Source: Crocodylus rhombifer (taxonomy: Eukaryota; Chordata; Crocodylia; Crocodylidae). Taken from it: a DNA stretch of 64,000 nucleotides. The notes beneath the pieces were generated by a model. The model had not been told where the DNA came from and ran no database searches. It saw only the letters and a program-made list of their open reading frames with translations. This document shows, one piece after another, positions 11,608 through 23,917 of this stretch. Each line of letters begins with the position of its first letter. Within the stretch, counting starts at the first letter, position 1. The stretch spans positions 769,462-833,461 of the forward strand of contig JAVSML010025226.1 of assembly GCA_038503035.1 (NCBI GenBank). The letters run 5' to 3'. Both the position numbers and the translations under genes were made by a program.

Positions 11608-13726
11608 GAGTTCATTTTGAGATGGAGTTTAGAGATACGAACAATTGGATGATGCATTGCGAAACCTGTGAACTCCCCATGGCACATGGATTTCATCCTT
11701 CATTTCACTATTTGCAAAAACTGAGAAATGGAGGAGGGACTAGGGTGAAATCTTTTTCACATCCATGATTTTCTCTGATCACTCAGAGCAAGACAGCTTT
11801 TCTTTTTCTTTTCCTTTTTCTTGTTTGTTTCTGAGTATGTTTGAATGAGGTGCACTGGTAAATGGAAATTGGTGTAACATCACTCTGAATGTGGTAGCTT
11901 ATGGGTATGTCGGATAGTTCAGGGAAGAATACAGTTTCCCCTTCTACCACTTGGTCACATTAATTTATTATTATTGCTGATGATGATATTGGTTTATTTT
12001 CTTATGGCTAGATTATGGCATTATGATCTAGCCCAGTCTAAGGACCATTCTGTAGTGCTATCTGTTCCTCAATCATCTTGGGAGAGAATCATAACTCAGA
12101 GGATTGTATTTGCTCTCCCACGCCAGGAACGGAGAACTTTTCCTGACATGACAGTATAGTAATAGTGGCAGGTGTCCAGGTTTCCCCCACTCCATGGCCA
12201 ACATCATCTTTTCCTGCCCACTTGTGTAGCTGAACTCTCCCTCTATACTTTATATACTTGAGCTGCTATATAAGGTCGGCTGTGATCTACTCCTGAAATA
12301 ACACAGTTAACATTGCACTTTACACTGAACATATTCAGAAGTGACTTTTCTTATTCTTAATTTCCCTCAAATTCATTACAAGAAAATTGTGTATTATCAA
12401 TATTGAAAATGATGACACATTTCTCTGCTAGCCTTTTTTGTCATCAGAGAGCAAGGACATTTTTGTTACATTTAAACTGGGGGGGGGAATGCAAACATGT
12501 GGCTGAAATTCAAATACATATGATTAGATTTTCCCTCAAGTTCTATAAAAATTGTAAATAGTTTTAAAAAATAGACTATTGGAAGGGCTAAGAGGATTTT
12601 TTTTTAAAAATACCTGTTTTAAATATTAGAAGAATTGGAAGAAAAATTAAAGATTTTGTCATCATTTTCCTGAGCTTTTTTTATTCCAAATGTCAATATT
12701 TCATTTAACGTTTAAAATTCAAAACAATGATACCAGATAAAGTAAAAATATTCATAAGTTAAACATGAAATTTCAGCCCAAATATAGTTATAAGCCTATG
12801 AAAACAGAGGAACTGATCATGCCAAAATGAATGACATCGTACTTACATAACTGGTCTCATTTATGTTATTGGGATTTTTTCCAGAGCAAGACACACTTTT
12901 CAACATAAAAGTGATAAGATATGACATGAAGAAATTATCATAGAACTCTGCATCTGATCTGAACTATATCTTAGATTATCAGAAAAGCTGTAACTTGGTT
13001 TGTAATAGTCAATTAAGTATCAAGTATCAAGCTGTTTTGACAAAGATTGTTTACTATCAAGTATCAAGTGATGTTTACTGACTTGAATCACACCTTCTAA
13101 ATTATGTGCTTGATTATAGGATAATGTTTAAATTTAGCTGTATAGCTTATATGATAAATGGATTGCTGAGGGGATATATTGAATCTATTTAAACTGGAAA
13201 TAGAAAGCATTGCATGTTTTTAGATTTTCAGCTTCAGAGCACAAAATAAACGTTTGGTGACCAGAGAGTTGTACTGCTTGAGGACCACTTTCACAAAAGC
13301 TGAAATAACTGACTGTTTTAATGGGAGAGTTTGGTCAAAATCTCTAACAGTATTTTTGAATAAAGTATGTAGAGTTGTCCCTTTTTGTGCTTTGTTGAGG
13401 TTCAATAATGTTTAATACTGAAGACAGTGGAAAAGCTACAGTTAGCTTCAAAGGCACAAGATATAGCCATCACCACCAAATAAGATGCAGTTCCAGAACA
13501 GAGCAGAAACACTGGGAGACTAATTTTCTGTGGCCCTGAATTTTAGGTCATTTTCACTAGTGAAAAACAGTATTGTCAACCTCAAGCATCCAAAATATAT
13601 TGAGTCAATACCCTCTCCTCCCCAGAATAAGAAGTGTCACTTAAAAACCTTAAAGTATTTTTAGCTGGGCTGCTTTTCTATCTGCATGATCTGAACTGTT
13701 ATCGTGCCTAACCACAATGGTTAGAA
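11608..13726. other. AT-rich non-coding DNA, no feature seen
   Basis: AT-rich sequence with short homopolymer runs, including eight G near 12480-12487. 'CAAGTATCAAG' recurs three times between 13017 and 13069. No gene or clear interspersed repeat was recognised. Confidence 0.5.
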
Positions 13727-14064
13727 CAGGGGTGAGCAAAATATGGCCCATGGGCCGGATCCAGCCTTCCTCTATCTGGCCCATGGGGCCACTAAAAAAA
13801 TATAGAAAATGTATATTTATCTGGCCCTGGCTGCCTGTCAAAGATGACAGGAGCAAGGGGCAATAGGACCCAGGGGGAGCCAGCAGCAAGTCCAGCCCAG
13901 TCCAGCCCCGCCCCCTGCTCCAGCCCGCCCACCCTGTGCCCCAGCTGGAAGCCTCTGCCTAGCAGGGGCTTCTGGCCTGGGACTGTTCCTGACTGCCTGT
14001 GCCAAGGGAAATACAGATAAGAAGGTGGTGGGGAATGGAGGCAAGGGAGGACCATGGCCAGGAT

Positions 14065-14765
14065 GGCTCCTGGCACTGCAGCTGGGAACCACATGGTGCC
14101 AGAACACAGCAGGCAGATGGGGAAATAAGTGCAGCAGGCAGAGGTCAGGGGCAGTGAGCGGGCTTGGGTGGGCGTGCAGCAACAGCTGAGCGGGAGCACA
14201 AGGCCCATGCCAGTGCACCAGGGCCAGGACTGGTGGGGCCTAGAGTGGGGTGACAGAAGAGTGGGGCCTGGGCTGCCAGGGACTCTATGGATCTGGGCTG
14301 GCTCCCTCCTCTCCCTGCTTGAGCAGCACAGCACAGCTTCATAGAGCCTCTGGCAGCCCTGGCCCCATGCTCCTTCCACCCCACTCTGGGTCCTGCTGGT
14401 GCTGGCTCTGGCATACTGATGCAGGCCCTGCAATCCCACCCAGATGTCGCTGCATTCCATGCACCTGCTCACTACCCCTTCCCCCAACCTGCTGCAGCCA
14501 TTTCCCCGCTCGCCCCCCCCATCCTGTCCACCATGCTCCAGCATCACATGGTTCCTAGCTGCAGCACCAGGACCACAGAAGCAGCTGGGATGTGGTGCCG
14601 GAGTGGTGGGGGGGCAGTGATGAGGAAGCAGCAGGAGAACAGCAGCAGTGGCAGACAGCGGGCAAGTGGCAGCGAGCAGGACCACAGGGCCCACACTGGT
14701 GCCAGGGGGCAGGAGTGGCAGGAGTGCAGAGCCTGGGCTTTAAGGAGCACTGGCAGGGGCTGTGC
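14065..14765. repeat. Internal direct-inverted-direct triplication in H1
   Basis: A unit of about 260 bp at 14065-14333 is followed by a diverged inverted copy at about 14334-14570 and a shorter direct copy at about 14575-14765. Marker words are 'GCAGCTGGGAACCACATGGT' in the first unit, 'ACATGGTTCCTAGCTGCAG' in the inverted unit and 'GCAGCTGGGATGTGGTGCC' in the third. The symmetry centre lies near 14330-14340. Transcripts of this part could fold into a long hairpin. Confidence 0.72.
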
Positions 14766-14804
14766 CTGCTGGGGGGGGGCAGACTGTGGGCAAACCCTCC
14801 CCCT

Positions 14805-14952
14805 CCACACAAGCCACAACTCTCCCCAGCCACCCTTCCCCCACACACTCAGCCCCCCACACCTATCCACACCCCAGAAATCACACACACACACACCTCC
14901 CACACCCCACATACCCACAAACCTATACCCACCCCCCACCTACACCCTCCCA
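14805..14952. repeat. C/CA-rich low-complexity tract with (CA)n
   Basis: A C-rich, A-interspersed tract with a short (CA)n run at 14881-14896, inside H1. H3 shows the complementary G/GT-rich tract at 63790-64000, so the tract belongs to the element and is not a separate locus. Confidence 0.75.
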
Positions 14953-15329
14953 TAATATATAAGAGCAAGACTTCATTTTAAGCTATTATACTATCACCTC
15001 TATGTATGCTACACAAGCACATGTAAATCAGGACAAAAATATATTTTTAAATGAAATTAATGTTGTAGTACATGTTTGATTTTTAGAATATAATTTGGTA
15101 TTTTTCAGGTTCAGAGATGGCAAAACCCCTTGCTGAAAGGAGTAATTCCAGGGGGCAAGGGGAGGGACTTCTGGTGGTGAAGGTCAGGGATTCAGGGGCA
15201 GGACTTCTGGTTCCAAGCTGGCAACCAGGGGTTGGAGTACCAGTCAGGGGGCGGGGATATTCATGTGGCCCTTGATGGCTTGCTAAAACTTGGTAAGCGG
15301 CCCTCCACCCAAAATAATTGCCTGCCCCA

Positions 15330-18179
15330 GGCTAGAAACATACCATTACTTTTGAAATTAAAGCTCAGGTTCTGCCATAGTTTCATGATGCAGATGTTTA
15401 GGACTTTAAAAGAATGCCAGTATCATAGGTCTCACCCTGCTACTGTGTGTGACAAGGCTCTGGTTATGGATATTAATACATACAGACCCATAAGGCTAAA
15501 CTGCTAACAAAGAAAAATTAGTAGGGGATATCTGCTATGCCCAACCATATTCTACAGTAGAGACCTTGCTGCAATGAAGTTTCTGTCATTCAGTGCTCCA
15601 CCTTTCATGTATGTTATCTTGAATGCACAACGGTTTTACCTACTAACTTTCTATGTCTTGGTTCTAAGTTTCCCAAAATATACACTACAGCCTGGTGCAT
15701 TTCATGGTATTTCTTTTCAGTGACAAAATAACCTGATTGATTCAAGGTAAATCTATAACACTGAACTGTATAGTGCACCTGCCTGAGAGAGAAGCCCAAG
15801 TAAAAAACTCTCGACTCAAACACCTCTGAATTTTTTAAGTGTAGGTTTGAAAGGTGAATCCAAATATAGATCTGAGTTTTGCAAGTGGTCCTTGTCTTTA
15901 TAAAAGGCTGAACCAAAATGCTCCAAGCTTTTTAATTTTTGAAATTCAATTGAGGGTCATAATTTTGTGATTCAAAACATCTGTAATATAGATATCAATA
16001 TCTATAGGTGTAGCACATGGATAGATATAATGTATACTTTTGTGTCATGGAACAAAGAGGTTCAACTGAAAACACAATGTAATTTAGATTTAAATCAGTG
16101 AACTACAAAAGCAGCTTTTAGCCAAAATGAAATTCTGATGGAAAGATAGGAGTTTTTAAACCTATCATAACCACAAGACATGCATTTTCTTTTGGCAAGA
16201 TGTGGGGTCATACAATGCTCTTCTTATTAATGTCCAATAATGGCATTTGAAAGTTGGAAAGTTATGCTCTTGGAAACATTGTCTGTTACTAGCCTCCAGC
16301 GTAGCTTACATGATTAGAAGTTGCAGAACACAAAATCCATGTGCAGTGAAAGTGAGACAATTTAATATGGTACAAAAACGTCAGCTGTAAATTTAAAAAA
16401 CAATAATAGAAACGTAATCTACAAGCAAGCACAACTTCCATTTGAAGTCATCAAAAGTTTACTGGGCATAAAGACCTAAGGACAGTGCCTTCCATAGGAA
16501 AGCAAGTCTGTCAAAATAAGTATCACGATATGCTTTTGTGTTTGAAATAACATATTACCTTCTATATATAGGAAAGCAGACTAAACATTTTGCCACGTCT
16601 GTATTTAAAGATTTTTTAGACAGGGAGTAGGGGATATGCTTTACCTGGAAATACGTGAGTCAGAGCTCAAAATTGTTAACAATGAGATAAACTAATACCT
16701 GATCTTACAGGCATATAAATCTAAAGCTTCTGCTTACATAGCGTAGCTCTATGGCTGGTCCTGAAAATCATTGTTGGAAGACTATTAGGAAACAAATGAA
16801 CTTGCAAAGCATAGTATCTTAAAGAAAACTATAAATGGGATAGGTCAAGGACTAGGCATGTAAGCGACAGGAAAAATCTTCCTTTTAGTTTATACAACTT
16901 CAGCTTCCATGTCTGCGGAGATTCCAAATAAGGAAGGGTAACTTTTCAAGGCACTAGGCCTGTACATATTTCCTGACCTTATAATTCTCACAGTTCTAGA
17001 CATTCCAAGGTAGAGGGTCATTCAGACAGAGTTGTAATTTCTTGTGCATATTTATTTCCAAAGTATCTTTTGCATAGTTTCCCAGTGAAATCATGTGCTG
17101 GGGCTGGGGAATGCTAAATAGGTTATTTTTCAAGCTTGCATATAAAGGGCCTGTCAAACTGGACTGCATTGGACTTATCAAGTAGAAGTGCCAGAGCCAA
17201 ACTGGAATACTTGTAGCTTATCCTGTCCAATGCTGCTGTTAGCTGTTCATCCAACATTCAAACTGGAAATGATGCAAGAAGTATAAAGGGCTTATGTATT
17301 TTGTCACCTGTGGTAATTGTCATTATAATAAAAGTGGTGAGTGGGCATATGAGCTTGGAGTGGAGACCTGAGCTTTTAACCAAAATTTAAATTTGTTAGG
17401 CCTTCAATAAAATATGTATATAATTCCCTAAAATAAAGTAGGGAATATAATAAAGTATTTGTGTATATAGTTATAACTGGTTCATCTGTGTTTATATTGC
17501 TTTCTTTAAATACTGTTGTGGCAAAAAGACTTCCAGAAGAGTGCATTTCTATGTATAGACCAAATCATTTGCGAAAGCACATTTTGAATTCAATGCTAGA
17601 GTTATTCTGAACAGACCTTTAATTTTAGCAGTTACATTTATTCAGTGAGGAAAGTGAAGGACACCGTGGGCCAGGACACCTTACATTTTGAATACTGAAT
17701 GCTCAAAACACCTCCCGGGTAAGCTGGTAAGCTATCTCTAGGCTGAAACATGTTTTGACAAAGCATTTGTCCAACTATCTTGCAAAGTAAATGGATTGTT
17801 GGATATTGTGATCTGCTTGCAGATAATCTATACCAAAAAAAGAAGGAAGGGCCTACAATTGTGGAGGAAAGTTTGTTCTTACTAGTAGTTCAAAGCAACA
17901 CAATAAGGAGAATAATAGGCTGTTGGCTTCTGTCTACCATCCAAATGTACAGTGTTTTCACTATGACCACTAAAAACATGTACGGTGGAAATTCCATTTT
18001 ATAGAATGTGTTTTGGGAATATCCACTGGTTTTTGGATGTTTTCTGAAGAATTTAAATTTCCATTAAAATGTAAACTTTGCCTTCTGGACTGCAGTTTCC
18101 CTTTAAATTCTAAACTGATATCCCAGACATCTCCATACAATGACAGGGGGGAAATACTATAGGATGTAATCTATACATT
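15330..18179. other. AT-rich non-coding DNA, no feature seen
   Basis: No exon, RNA gene or well-preserved repeat recognised. Composition is even and AT-rich. The open frames are short and unsupported. Confidence 0.5.
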
Positions 18180-18430
18180 TCAGAGGGCCCTAAAGTATCA
18201 CTTTATAAAGCACTGGTTAGTTTGCATTTGGAATGTAGTGTCAGTTCTGCTTTCAGCTACATGTACCTTTCCCTCTGACCTGTATGAGAAATACTGACCT
18301 ATATGAGAAATGTATATAGACCATATCTGGGAAATGAGTAGGTATTGAACAGAGATATTCCTAATATTTAGAAAGGAGGATGCTGTTGGCTCCTAATCCC
18401 TATCCTTTGAAATGGGAATGAGACTACTGC
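18180..18430 (+). mobile_element. Ancient CR1/L3-like LINE fragment
   Basis: The stretch 'TTAGTTTGCATTTGGAATG' followed by 'GTGTCAGTTCTGCTTTC' matches the CR1/L3 ORF2 C-terminal region that in other copies reads like 'GGAGTACTGTGTCCAGTTCTGG'. It is strongly diverged and truncated on both sides, so it is older than the other CR1 copies in this window. Confidence 0.5.
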
Positions 18431-20006
18431 AGTTAAATATTTATCTTGTAACGTGAAACAAATTAGGCACTCTTCCTTTTATCTCCTTACAAATTATTGT
18501 GCAAATTAGTTTGATGATGTGCTTGAGGTTATTGGACAAGTCAGGAGTAAAGGATAGAAGTTAAAAATAAGAGATAGCACACATTAGGAGAATGTAAGGA
18601 CTTACAATTAAATAAAAGCTGGTGAACAGGTGAAAAGGGCTTCTAGTCAAGGCAGTGATACTAACATATGTAAAACAGTATGTGTTTCTTTACATTGAGG
18701 CTTGGGTTCTTTTGGGATTAGAAGGAATCTTTTGTTGATTATGCTTCTTTCTCTTCCCACTACAAATTAGGGACAGTATGAAAGAGGGGTGTCCATGTGT
18801 GCCTGCACTATTTTTAAGGGTTATTTTTAACAAGGGTCTTAAGTGTAATAAAGTAATAGAAAGTAGAGACATCAGAGTTATCAACAAACTGTTCCAGATA
18901 TGGAAAACTAATTTCCTATATCAGGTCCTTCACCAGTGTGTAATAGTGACATTGTACAGCCTTCCCTTTGTAAAATTAGATTGTTTCATTTTGACTTTCT
19001 ACAGTACTGCATTTTTCTTCTACTCTATTTAAAAGTGTAAACACAAGAATTATTTGCACAGTATTATCGGTCATTTATTTTGTCAATCTAATATTCCTCC
19101 CTTATGCATCTTAATACTGCTGTTAACTGTTATGGGTCATTTATTATTTGTATACCAGAAAACTGCTTTCACCGTTATTACTTATTGGTCATAATCAATT
19201 AGGGAAGTTTTTAGACTATGGCAGTCTTATATAAATACACTGGCAAAGTTCACCTCCTATGATTTCTGACAATTAAATTGTTCTGTCACTTTGGGACTCT
19301 CATTAATCTCCACTTGTCATCCTTGTTTATGCAGGTTATAATGGGCTATGTGTGTAAGTGAAATGAGATGCTAAAAGCCCTTGGCTGTTTAACTCTTTGA
19401 TGAAGGTAGAACTGAAATCCTCCCATGAAAGGCATGTTGGGTTTTCATGTCTGAAAAATAGCACTTTGGAAATTACCACATCCTGTGGGGGGGTTGTACA
19501 TCAATTTAGAACAGAGAAATGTGGGTTCAAGTTTATCACAGTTTTGCATGCCTGCATTTCTGCAGCTAAAAGAAAAGGTGTGGCAACTAGTTTACTTTCT
19601 CCTCCCCTTCCAGGAAGGCACTAGTAAGATGATACTAGGGGGAGCACAGATTTTTCGATAACGTTATAGCACTTGTGTAACCCAGGTGAAGAATTTAGCA
19701 GCATGCCTTACATGACAGATTTATCTTCACTGTTTTGGATTCAGGTGTTCGCACACAGTTCTTAGATGCATGTGTAATCACTTCAGGTTTAGTTTCTGGG
19801 AGCACTGTGATTCAGACCCTGCAGGGGATTCATAGTATTAGAACTGAACCCACATTTAAACCTCCCAGAAGATCATACTATTTCTCCCTTCCCAAGCGTT
19901 TCCTGAGCCCCTGGGATTTCCTTTGATGTATCTAGTTGCTTTTGTCGGGTTGTCAGCTTCCCACCCTGTTTAAAGCTGAACAGCACCATTGCTGTGAAGT
20001 GTTTGG
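18431..20006. other. AT-rich non-coding DNA, no feature seen
   Basis: No gene or repeat recognised. The sequence looks single-copy. Confidence 0.5.
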
Positions 20007-20365
20007 TCAGGGGCGATGGGTAGGGGGTGCACATGGGTGCCCGTGAACTCCGTTAGTGTGGTGCTGCACCCCCTGCAAAAAGGCATCACCAACAATGTCA
20101 GTGGTACCTGCAAGTGGCCACTTGCCACCCCGCCACTGCCATCTCTGGCAGCGACTGCAGGTGGTCCGTGATCCCCGCTGGCCACCACCGCTGCTGCCAG
20201 TGGTGGCTGCGGGTGGTTGCCGACCCTTGGTCAGTGCTCACCATCCCCCCCTCCCCACTCCCCTGCTGCAGCACCGATGGCATCTGCATGAGCTTCCCTG
20301 CTTACCATCGCTACGCTCCTGCCACTGCCATGCCCCCCCAGCTGCCAGGGGCACGTGCCGTTCAT
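20007..20365. mobile_element. 359 bp hAT-like MITE with perfect 8 bp TSD
   Basis: A GC-rich block interrupts AT-rich DNA and is flanked on both sides by the identical 8 bp GTGTTTGG (19999-20006 and 20366-20373). The left end is TCAGGGGCGATGGGTAGGGG; the right end closes with AGGGGCACGTGCCGTTCAT. Subterminal 'GGTGCACATGGGTGCCCGTG' resembles 'GGTACACATGCACCCCCTGG' in the 220 bp MITE at 61553-61772, so the two probably belong to related families. There is no coding capacity; the 146-residue open frame across it reads into flanking DNA and is low complexity. Confidence 0.8.
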
Positions 20366-20659
20366 GTGTTTGGTGGTTATTCTATATCATTCAGCCTTAC
20401 TTGAAACCACTTGCTGTAAGCCGATGCCACTTCTTTCTGAATGATCTTAGGTGGAGCCCTGAAAGGTGCCAGCCTATCACTTCTCAGGTCCCATAGGTAT
20501 GTAGAACCCATGGAGGAGACCGAAACATAATGGGCTGTAGGAATCAGTGACACATGGAGAGTACCTCAAGTATATTCCTTTCACTGAATGTAGATGCCAA
20601 AGGTGGTAGGAACAGGAGCAAGACTATTTGAAGTTTAATTCAGAGAAAATAGACGTGGC

Positions 20660-20905
20660 ATGATTAGAGCCTAGAGACCAGGTCGTACGAGGAGAGGCTG
20701 AAAGACTTGGGACTGTTCAGCCTGGAGAAGACTCACAGGGGACTTGGTGGCAGCCTATAAGTATATCAGGGGCATACATCAGGGCCTGGGGGAGCATCTG
20801 TTCACCAAGACCCCCCAGGGGATGACAAGACATAATGGGCACAAACTGATTTAAGATCACTGTGGGCTAGATATCAGGAAAAACTACTATGAAACTATGG
20901 CATAG
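20660..20905 (+). mobile_element. CR1 LINE fragment, truncated both ends
   Basis: The order 'GAGGAGAGGCTGAAAGACTT', 'CTGTTCAGCCTGGAGAAGA' and 'GACTTGGTGGCAGCCTATAA' is the ORF2 C-terminal and 3' region of CR1. The match stops near 'AAAAACTACTATGAAACTAT', before the usual 3' tail, so both ends are missing. Confidence 0.88.
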
Positions 20906-21189
20906 GTCAACGTAAGAAACACCAGAATAAATCCAGCAAGGGCAGCACCTGGGATGGCCAGCTTCAAATGGCAGAAAAAATGCCGAAGTAGCACATATAT
21001 ACAGAATATATATTCTAAGCTTTGTGGTCAGAATCCTTCCTGTGGGCATCAAGCACTTCAGGAGCTGTTCCAGCTTGTGGATGGCATTTAGCAGAGTAGT
21101 TTATGCATTACTCTCTAGATGGATATTCTGGCCCTGAAGTAGAATCTGTCCTGAGACAAACTCCATGATTCCACAGATGCAAATCTTGT

Positions 21190-21315
21190 GTGCCATAGTA
21201 GTGAGCATGGCATGGATGGCAGATGGCAGGTAGGGTAGGGCAGCACCTTAGAGACTATCTGGTTCAGAGAGGCATGAACTTTTATAAGCAAGTCTACTTC
21301 ATCAGACACTATAAG
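21190..21315 (-). repeat. Reptile interspersed module, copy 1
   Basis: Contains 'CAGCACCTTAGAGACTATCT' and 'CTACTTCATCAGACACTATA'. Reverse-complemented, this reads TGATGAAGT then AGTCTCTAAGGTGCTGC, the order of an abundant interspersed sequence I recall from turtle, lizard and crocodilian genomes. An opposite-strand copy follows at 21450-21565. The family name is not known to me. Confidence 0.55.
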
Positions 21316-21449
21316 TGCACTGTCTGTCCCTCTATGTGCTAACCGCCTTTTTCATCTCAAGTAAAATAATCAGCCCACTTATTGCCTCTCTCAGAACAAT
21401 CTGTTTCCCTGTCCTTTTCCCTGCTATATGTTATATTTTCTTTCTGCAA

Positions 21450-21565
21450 GTCCATTCTTAGCATGTGATGAAGTAGGCTGTTGCATGCTTCTCTGAACCA
21501 ATTTGTCTCTAAGGTACCACCCTGCCCTGCCTTCAGACTAACGTGGCTAGCCACCTCTGTTTTGG
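21450..21565 (+). repeat. Reptile interspersed module, copy 2 (inverted)
   Basis: Reads 'GTGATGAAGTAGGCTG', then 'TTTGTCTCTAAGGTACCACC' and 'CAGACTAACGTGGCTAGCCA' in plus orientation. It is the inverted partner of 21190-21315, with about 135 bases between them. The terminal 'AGACTAAC.TGGCTA' part is present only in this copy. Confidence 0.6.
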
Positions 21566-23135
21566 ATGGAAAAATGCAGAAATTGTCTACCCCAACATGA
21601 TTGCTTCTTCCTATTAGGCTCAAAGGTTCTGAGCACATTTTTCATCTAACACTGGGTATGATGCATCAGGCCTCCTGTTGGATCAGAATCACGACCACAT
21701 AATAAGGCAAATGTTTCATCTGAACTAGTTTACACTAAAGGGGCATTCTTGAAAAGTATTAAGAAGTCTTAACTAGTGTGGAATATAGCTGCTCACTGCC
21801 CAAACCTAATGTACTTTCACTTAAAATGGCACAACTCTGTCATGTGATCAGAATCAGTTCTTTTGTGTATACTGGGTGATTACTAGCCAACAAGTACAAT
21901 TGCTGTTCCTGATCATGCCCAGTGCAGCTGACTAAGCTATCACCTATCCTTCCTAATAATGGACCCCCCTTTGCTGAAGCATGGGTGCCTGTTATTGAGC
22001 TAGAGAATATGTACAAGTCTATTTTAAAGATTCAGTAGTCCTTTTCTAATTCACAATCCAGATTCACAGTCCTCTGTAGCCTACAAGCTACCTAGTGAAT
22101 CCAGTGTTTGTGTTGGATTGCATTAAACGCCTATAGTAGACACAAAAGTATTTACTTCTCTGTAAAAGACAAAAACAGAAAAAGCTCATTGAATGAACAG
22201 AAAAGCTAAAAGGGCTAGATGAAATGTGTATGAGTCATTTGAATATAACTGTGATCCCAGAGATAATACAGTCATCTATGAAATTAAAAAAATCCATAAT
22301 GCTAAAGCTAAGTACGCTGCATCAAGGACTTTGGAAGCTCATGCAGCATCACTTACAAAGATTCACTACAATATTATGATAATGCACCAAAGTAACATTA
22401 TCAAATATAGCTGAAGTGTTTGAAAAGAAAAAAAATTCTTGTGAAAAGATTGGTTTTGCTGGAAATGTTACTGCAAGATTTCCAATGAGAAATGATTGAA
22501 CTAAAACTTGCATTTCATTTTGATCTGCAAATCTGAAAAAAAATGAAATGTTATTTTTCACTTTTTGTCACTTCTTTACTTGCTATCCCTTTTCACCACT
22601 GGGTGCAATAGAATGAATTATCACTGTGGTTTGAGAATAGAGTTATTGTCTCCTCTTACCATGTTCCAATCTATAATTTTTCAATTTTTTTTCCAATTTA
22701 GAAAAATTATTGAGGGGCCAAAAAACTCAAAATTTGGAACTGCAAAACTGGAAAATCTTGACATTTTACAATTTTTTCCTACTTTTTTACCAGGTCAAAT
22801 CATTAGTATGAGATGGAAAAATTTGGGGAGAGTGGAGTGGAGAACCTTTAGACTATTTTCTTTCTACTGTATAAAGGACAAACTTTAAAAAAAGAAAAAT
22901 ATAAACCCAGTTATATTACAAGTGTTGTAATGACCACAACAATATTTTTTGCAAACTGATGCATCTAAATCATTCTAATCCAATCTATACTCTTATCCCA
23001 ATCATTCTGAGAATAGTTAATGTAAATATGTCTTTTGATTCATTAGAGTTGCATTTCATTGTAAATAACAAAGGACATAATTGCATGGGGAAAGGGAAAC
23101 ATCCAAATAATACTTCTTATATAGACTTATATGTG
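21566..23135. other. AT-rich non-coding DNA, no feature seen
   Basis: No gene or clear repeat recognised; A/T-rich homopolymer runs near 22420-22570 and 22680-22790. Confidence 0.5.
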
Positions 23136-23139
23136 ACTT

Positions 23140-23290
23140 TTCATCTGTACATCTCAAACCATGATTATCCTCATCTACAGATGGAAAACAAGGGCACAGA
23201 TAGATGAAGTATGTTGTTTAAGTTCACACACCAAGTGAATAGAATGGGGTGTCCTAAACACCAGCCCAGTACTTTATTCACAGGACTGAG
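23140..23290 (+). mobile_element. MIR-type SINE fragment
   Basis: 'ATTATCCTCATCTACAGATG' (23163-23182) is followed by 'GGGCACAGATAGATGAAG' and 'AAGTTCACACACCAAGTGAA'. This is the core order of MIR (CORE-SINE): the ATTATCCCCATTTTACAGATG block, then the GGCACAGAGAGGTTAAG block, then the AAGGTCACACAGC block. The 5' tRNA-like part is missing or too diverged. MIR is ancient in amniotes, so this marks long-lived neutral DNA. Confidence 0.75.
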
Positions 23291-23400
23291 CTACTTTCTG
23301 ATTAAAAGCAATACAATAGCCTAAGATCTAAAAGCTAGCAATAGCCCCCATCAGTTATCCCCTTAATATCTTAAAGGAAAGAAATAATATACTACCCTCT

Positions 23401-23917
23401 TGGCACATCTACATGTGCAATTAGCTTGAAGCAATAACCTCCAGTGTATATCATACTGGAGTTTACTTTTCCCAAATGCTACATCTGAAGGTGGGCAAGG
23501 GACCACAGCACATTGAGCTGGGGCAGATCAGCCCCGACTGGCAGAGAGCCTGAGAGGTGAGCCTGCCAGCCTGGGGCTGCTCCAACCTGGCTCAACGTGC
23601 TGCGGAGGGCTGGCTAGGGCATGACGGTGCTTCAGACAGCCCCATCAGCTGCATGCGTTGCTACGCAGTACAGAACTCCACCATAGGATACTACTTGTAT
23701 TTACAATTATTTACAAGCACAAGTACTGTCCTACGGCGGAGTTCTTTACTGCACAGCAACACAGATGTAGAAGCTGACAGGGCTGGCGGGGACACGATCG
23801 TATTTACAAGTACTATCCTACAGTAGAGTTTATTAGTTTACTGCAGTCTAATAGTTTACGGCGGCACAGACTTCACTGCTGAGCTAACTAGACAGTGACA
23901 TCTCATGTAGACACTCT
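23401..23917. mobile_element. MITE family 1 copy with internal palindrome
   Basis: Begins GGCACATCTACATGTGCAAT and ends near 'CTCATGTAGACACTC', matching the ends of the copy at 6760-7141. The interior holds the shared 'GGTGAGCCTGCCAGCCTGGG' core and an extra palindromic portion: 'GTTGCTACGCAGTACAGAAC' at about 23658 opposes 'GAGTTCTTTACTGCACAGCA' at about 23739. The right boundary is approximate. It may be a composite of two related MITEs. Confidence 0.6.

Larger units (their letters stand above)
13727..15329. mobile_element. Element H1: 1.6 kb hAT-like non-autonomous transposon
   Basis: The left end reads CAGGGGTGAGCAAAATATGG. The right end, reverse-complemented, reads TGGGGCAGGCAATTATTTTG. 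The flanks are GGTTAGAA (13719-13726) and GGCTAGAA (15330-15337), a 7-of-8 match, so the target duplication is hAT-sized; the exact edge is uncertain by one base. Next to the left end is 'GGCCCATGGGCCGGATCCAG', and the right side carries 'GGCGGGGATATTCATGTGGC'. The GC-rich interior has no transposase; its 300-residue minus-strand open frame is Pro/Cys/His-rich low complexity. H2 (50853-51791) and H3 (63423 onward) share the ends. Confidence 0.84.

Noticed and set aside
13792..14694. 300-residue minus-strand open frame
   Set aside because: It lies in the GC-rich palindromic interior of H1, is Pro/Cys/His-rich low complexity, has long frames on the opposite strand over the same bases, and shows no known domain.
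14881..14896. (CA)n as a separate microsatellite locus
   Set aside because: It is short and embedded in the C-rich tract shared by H-family copies.
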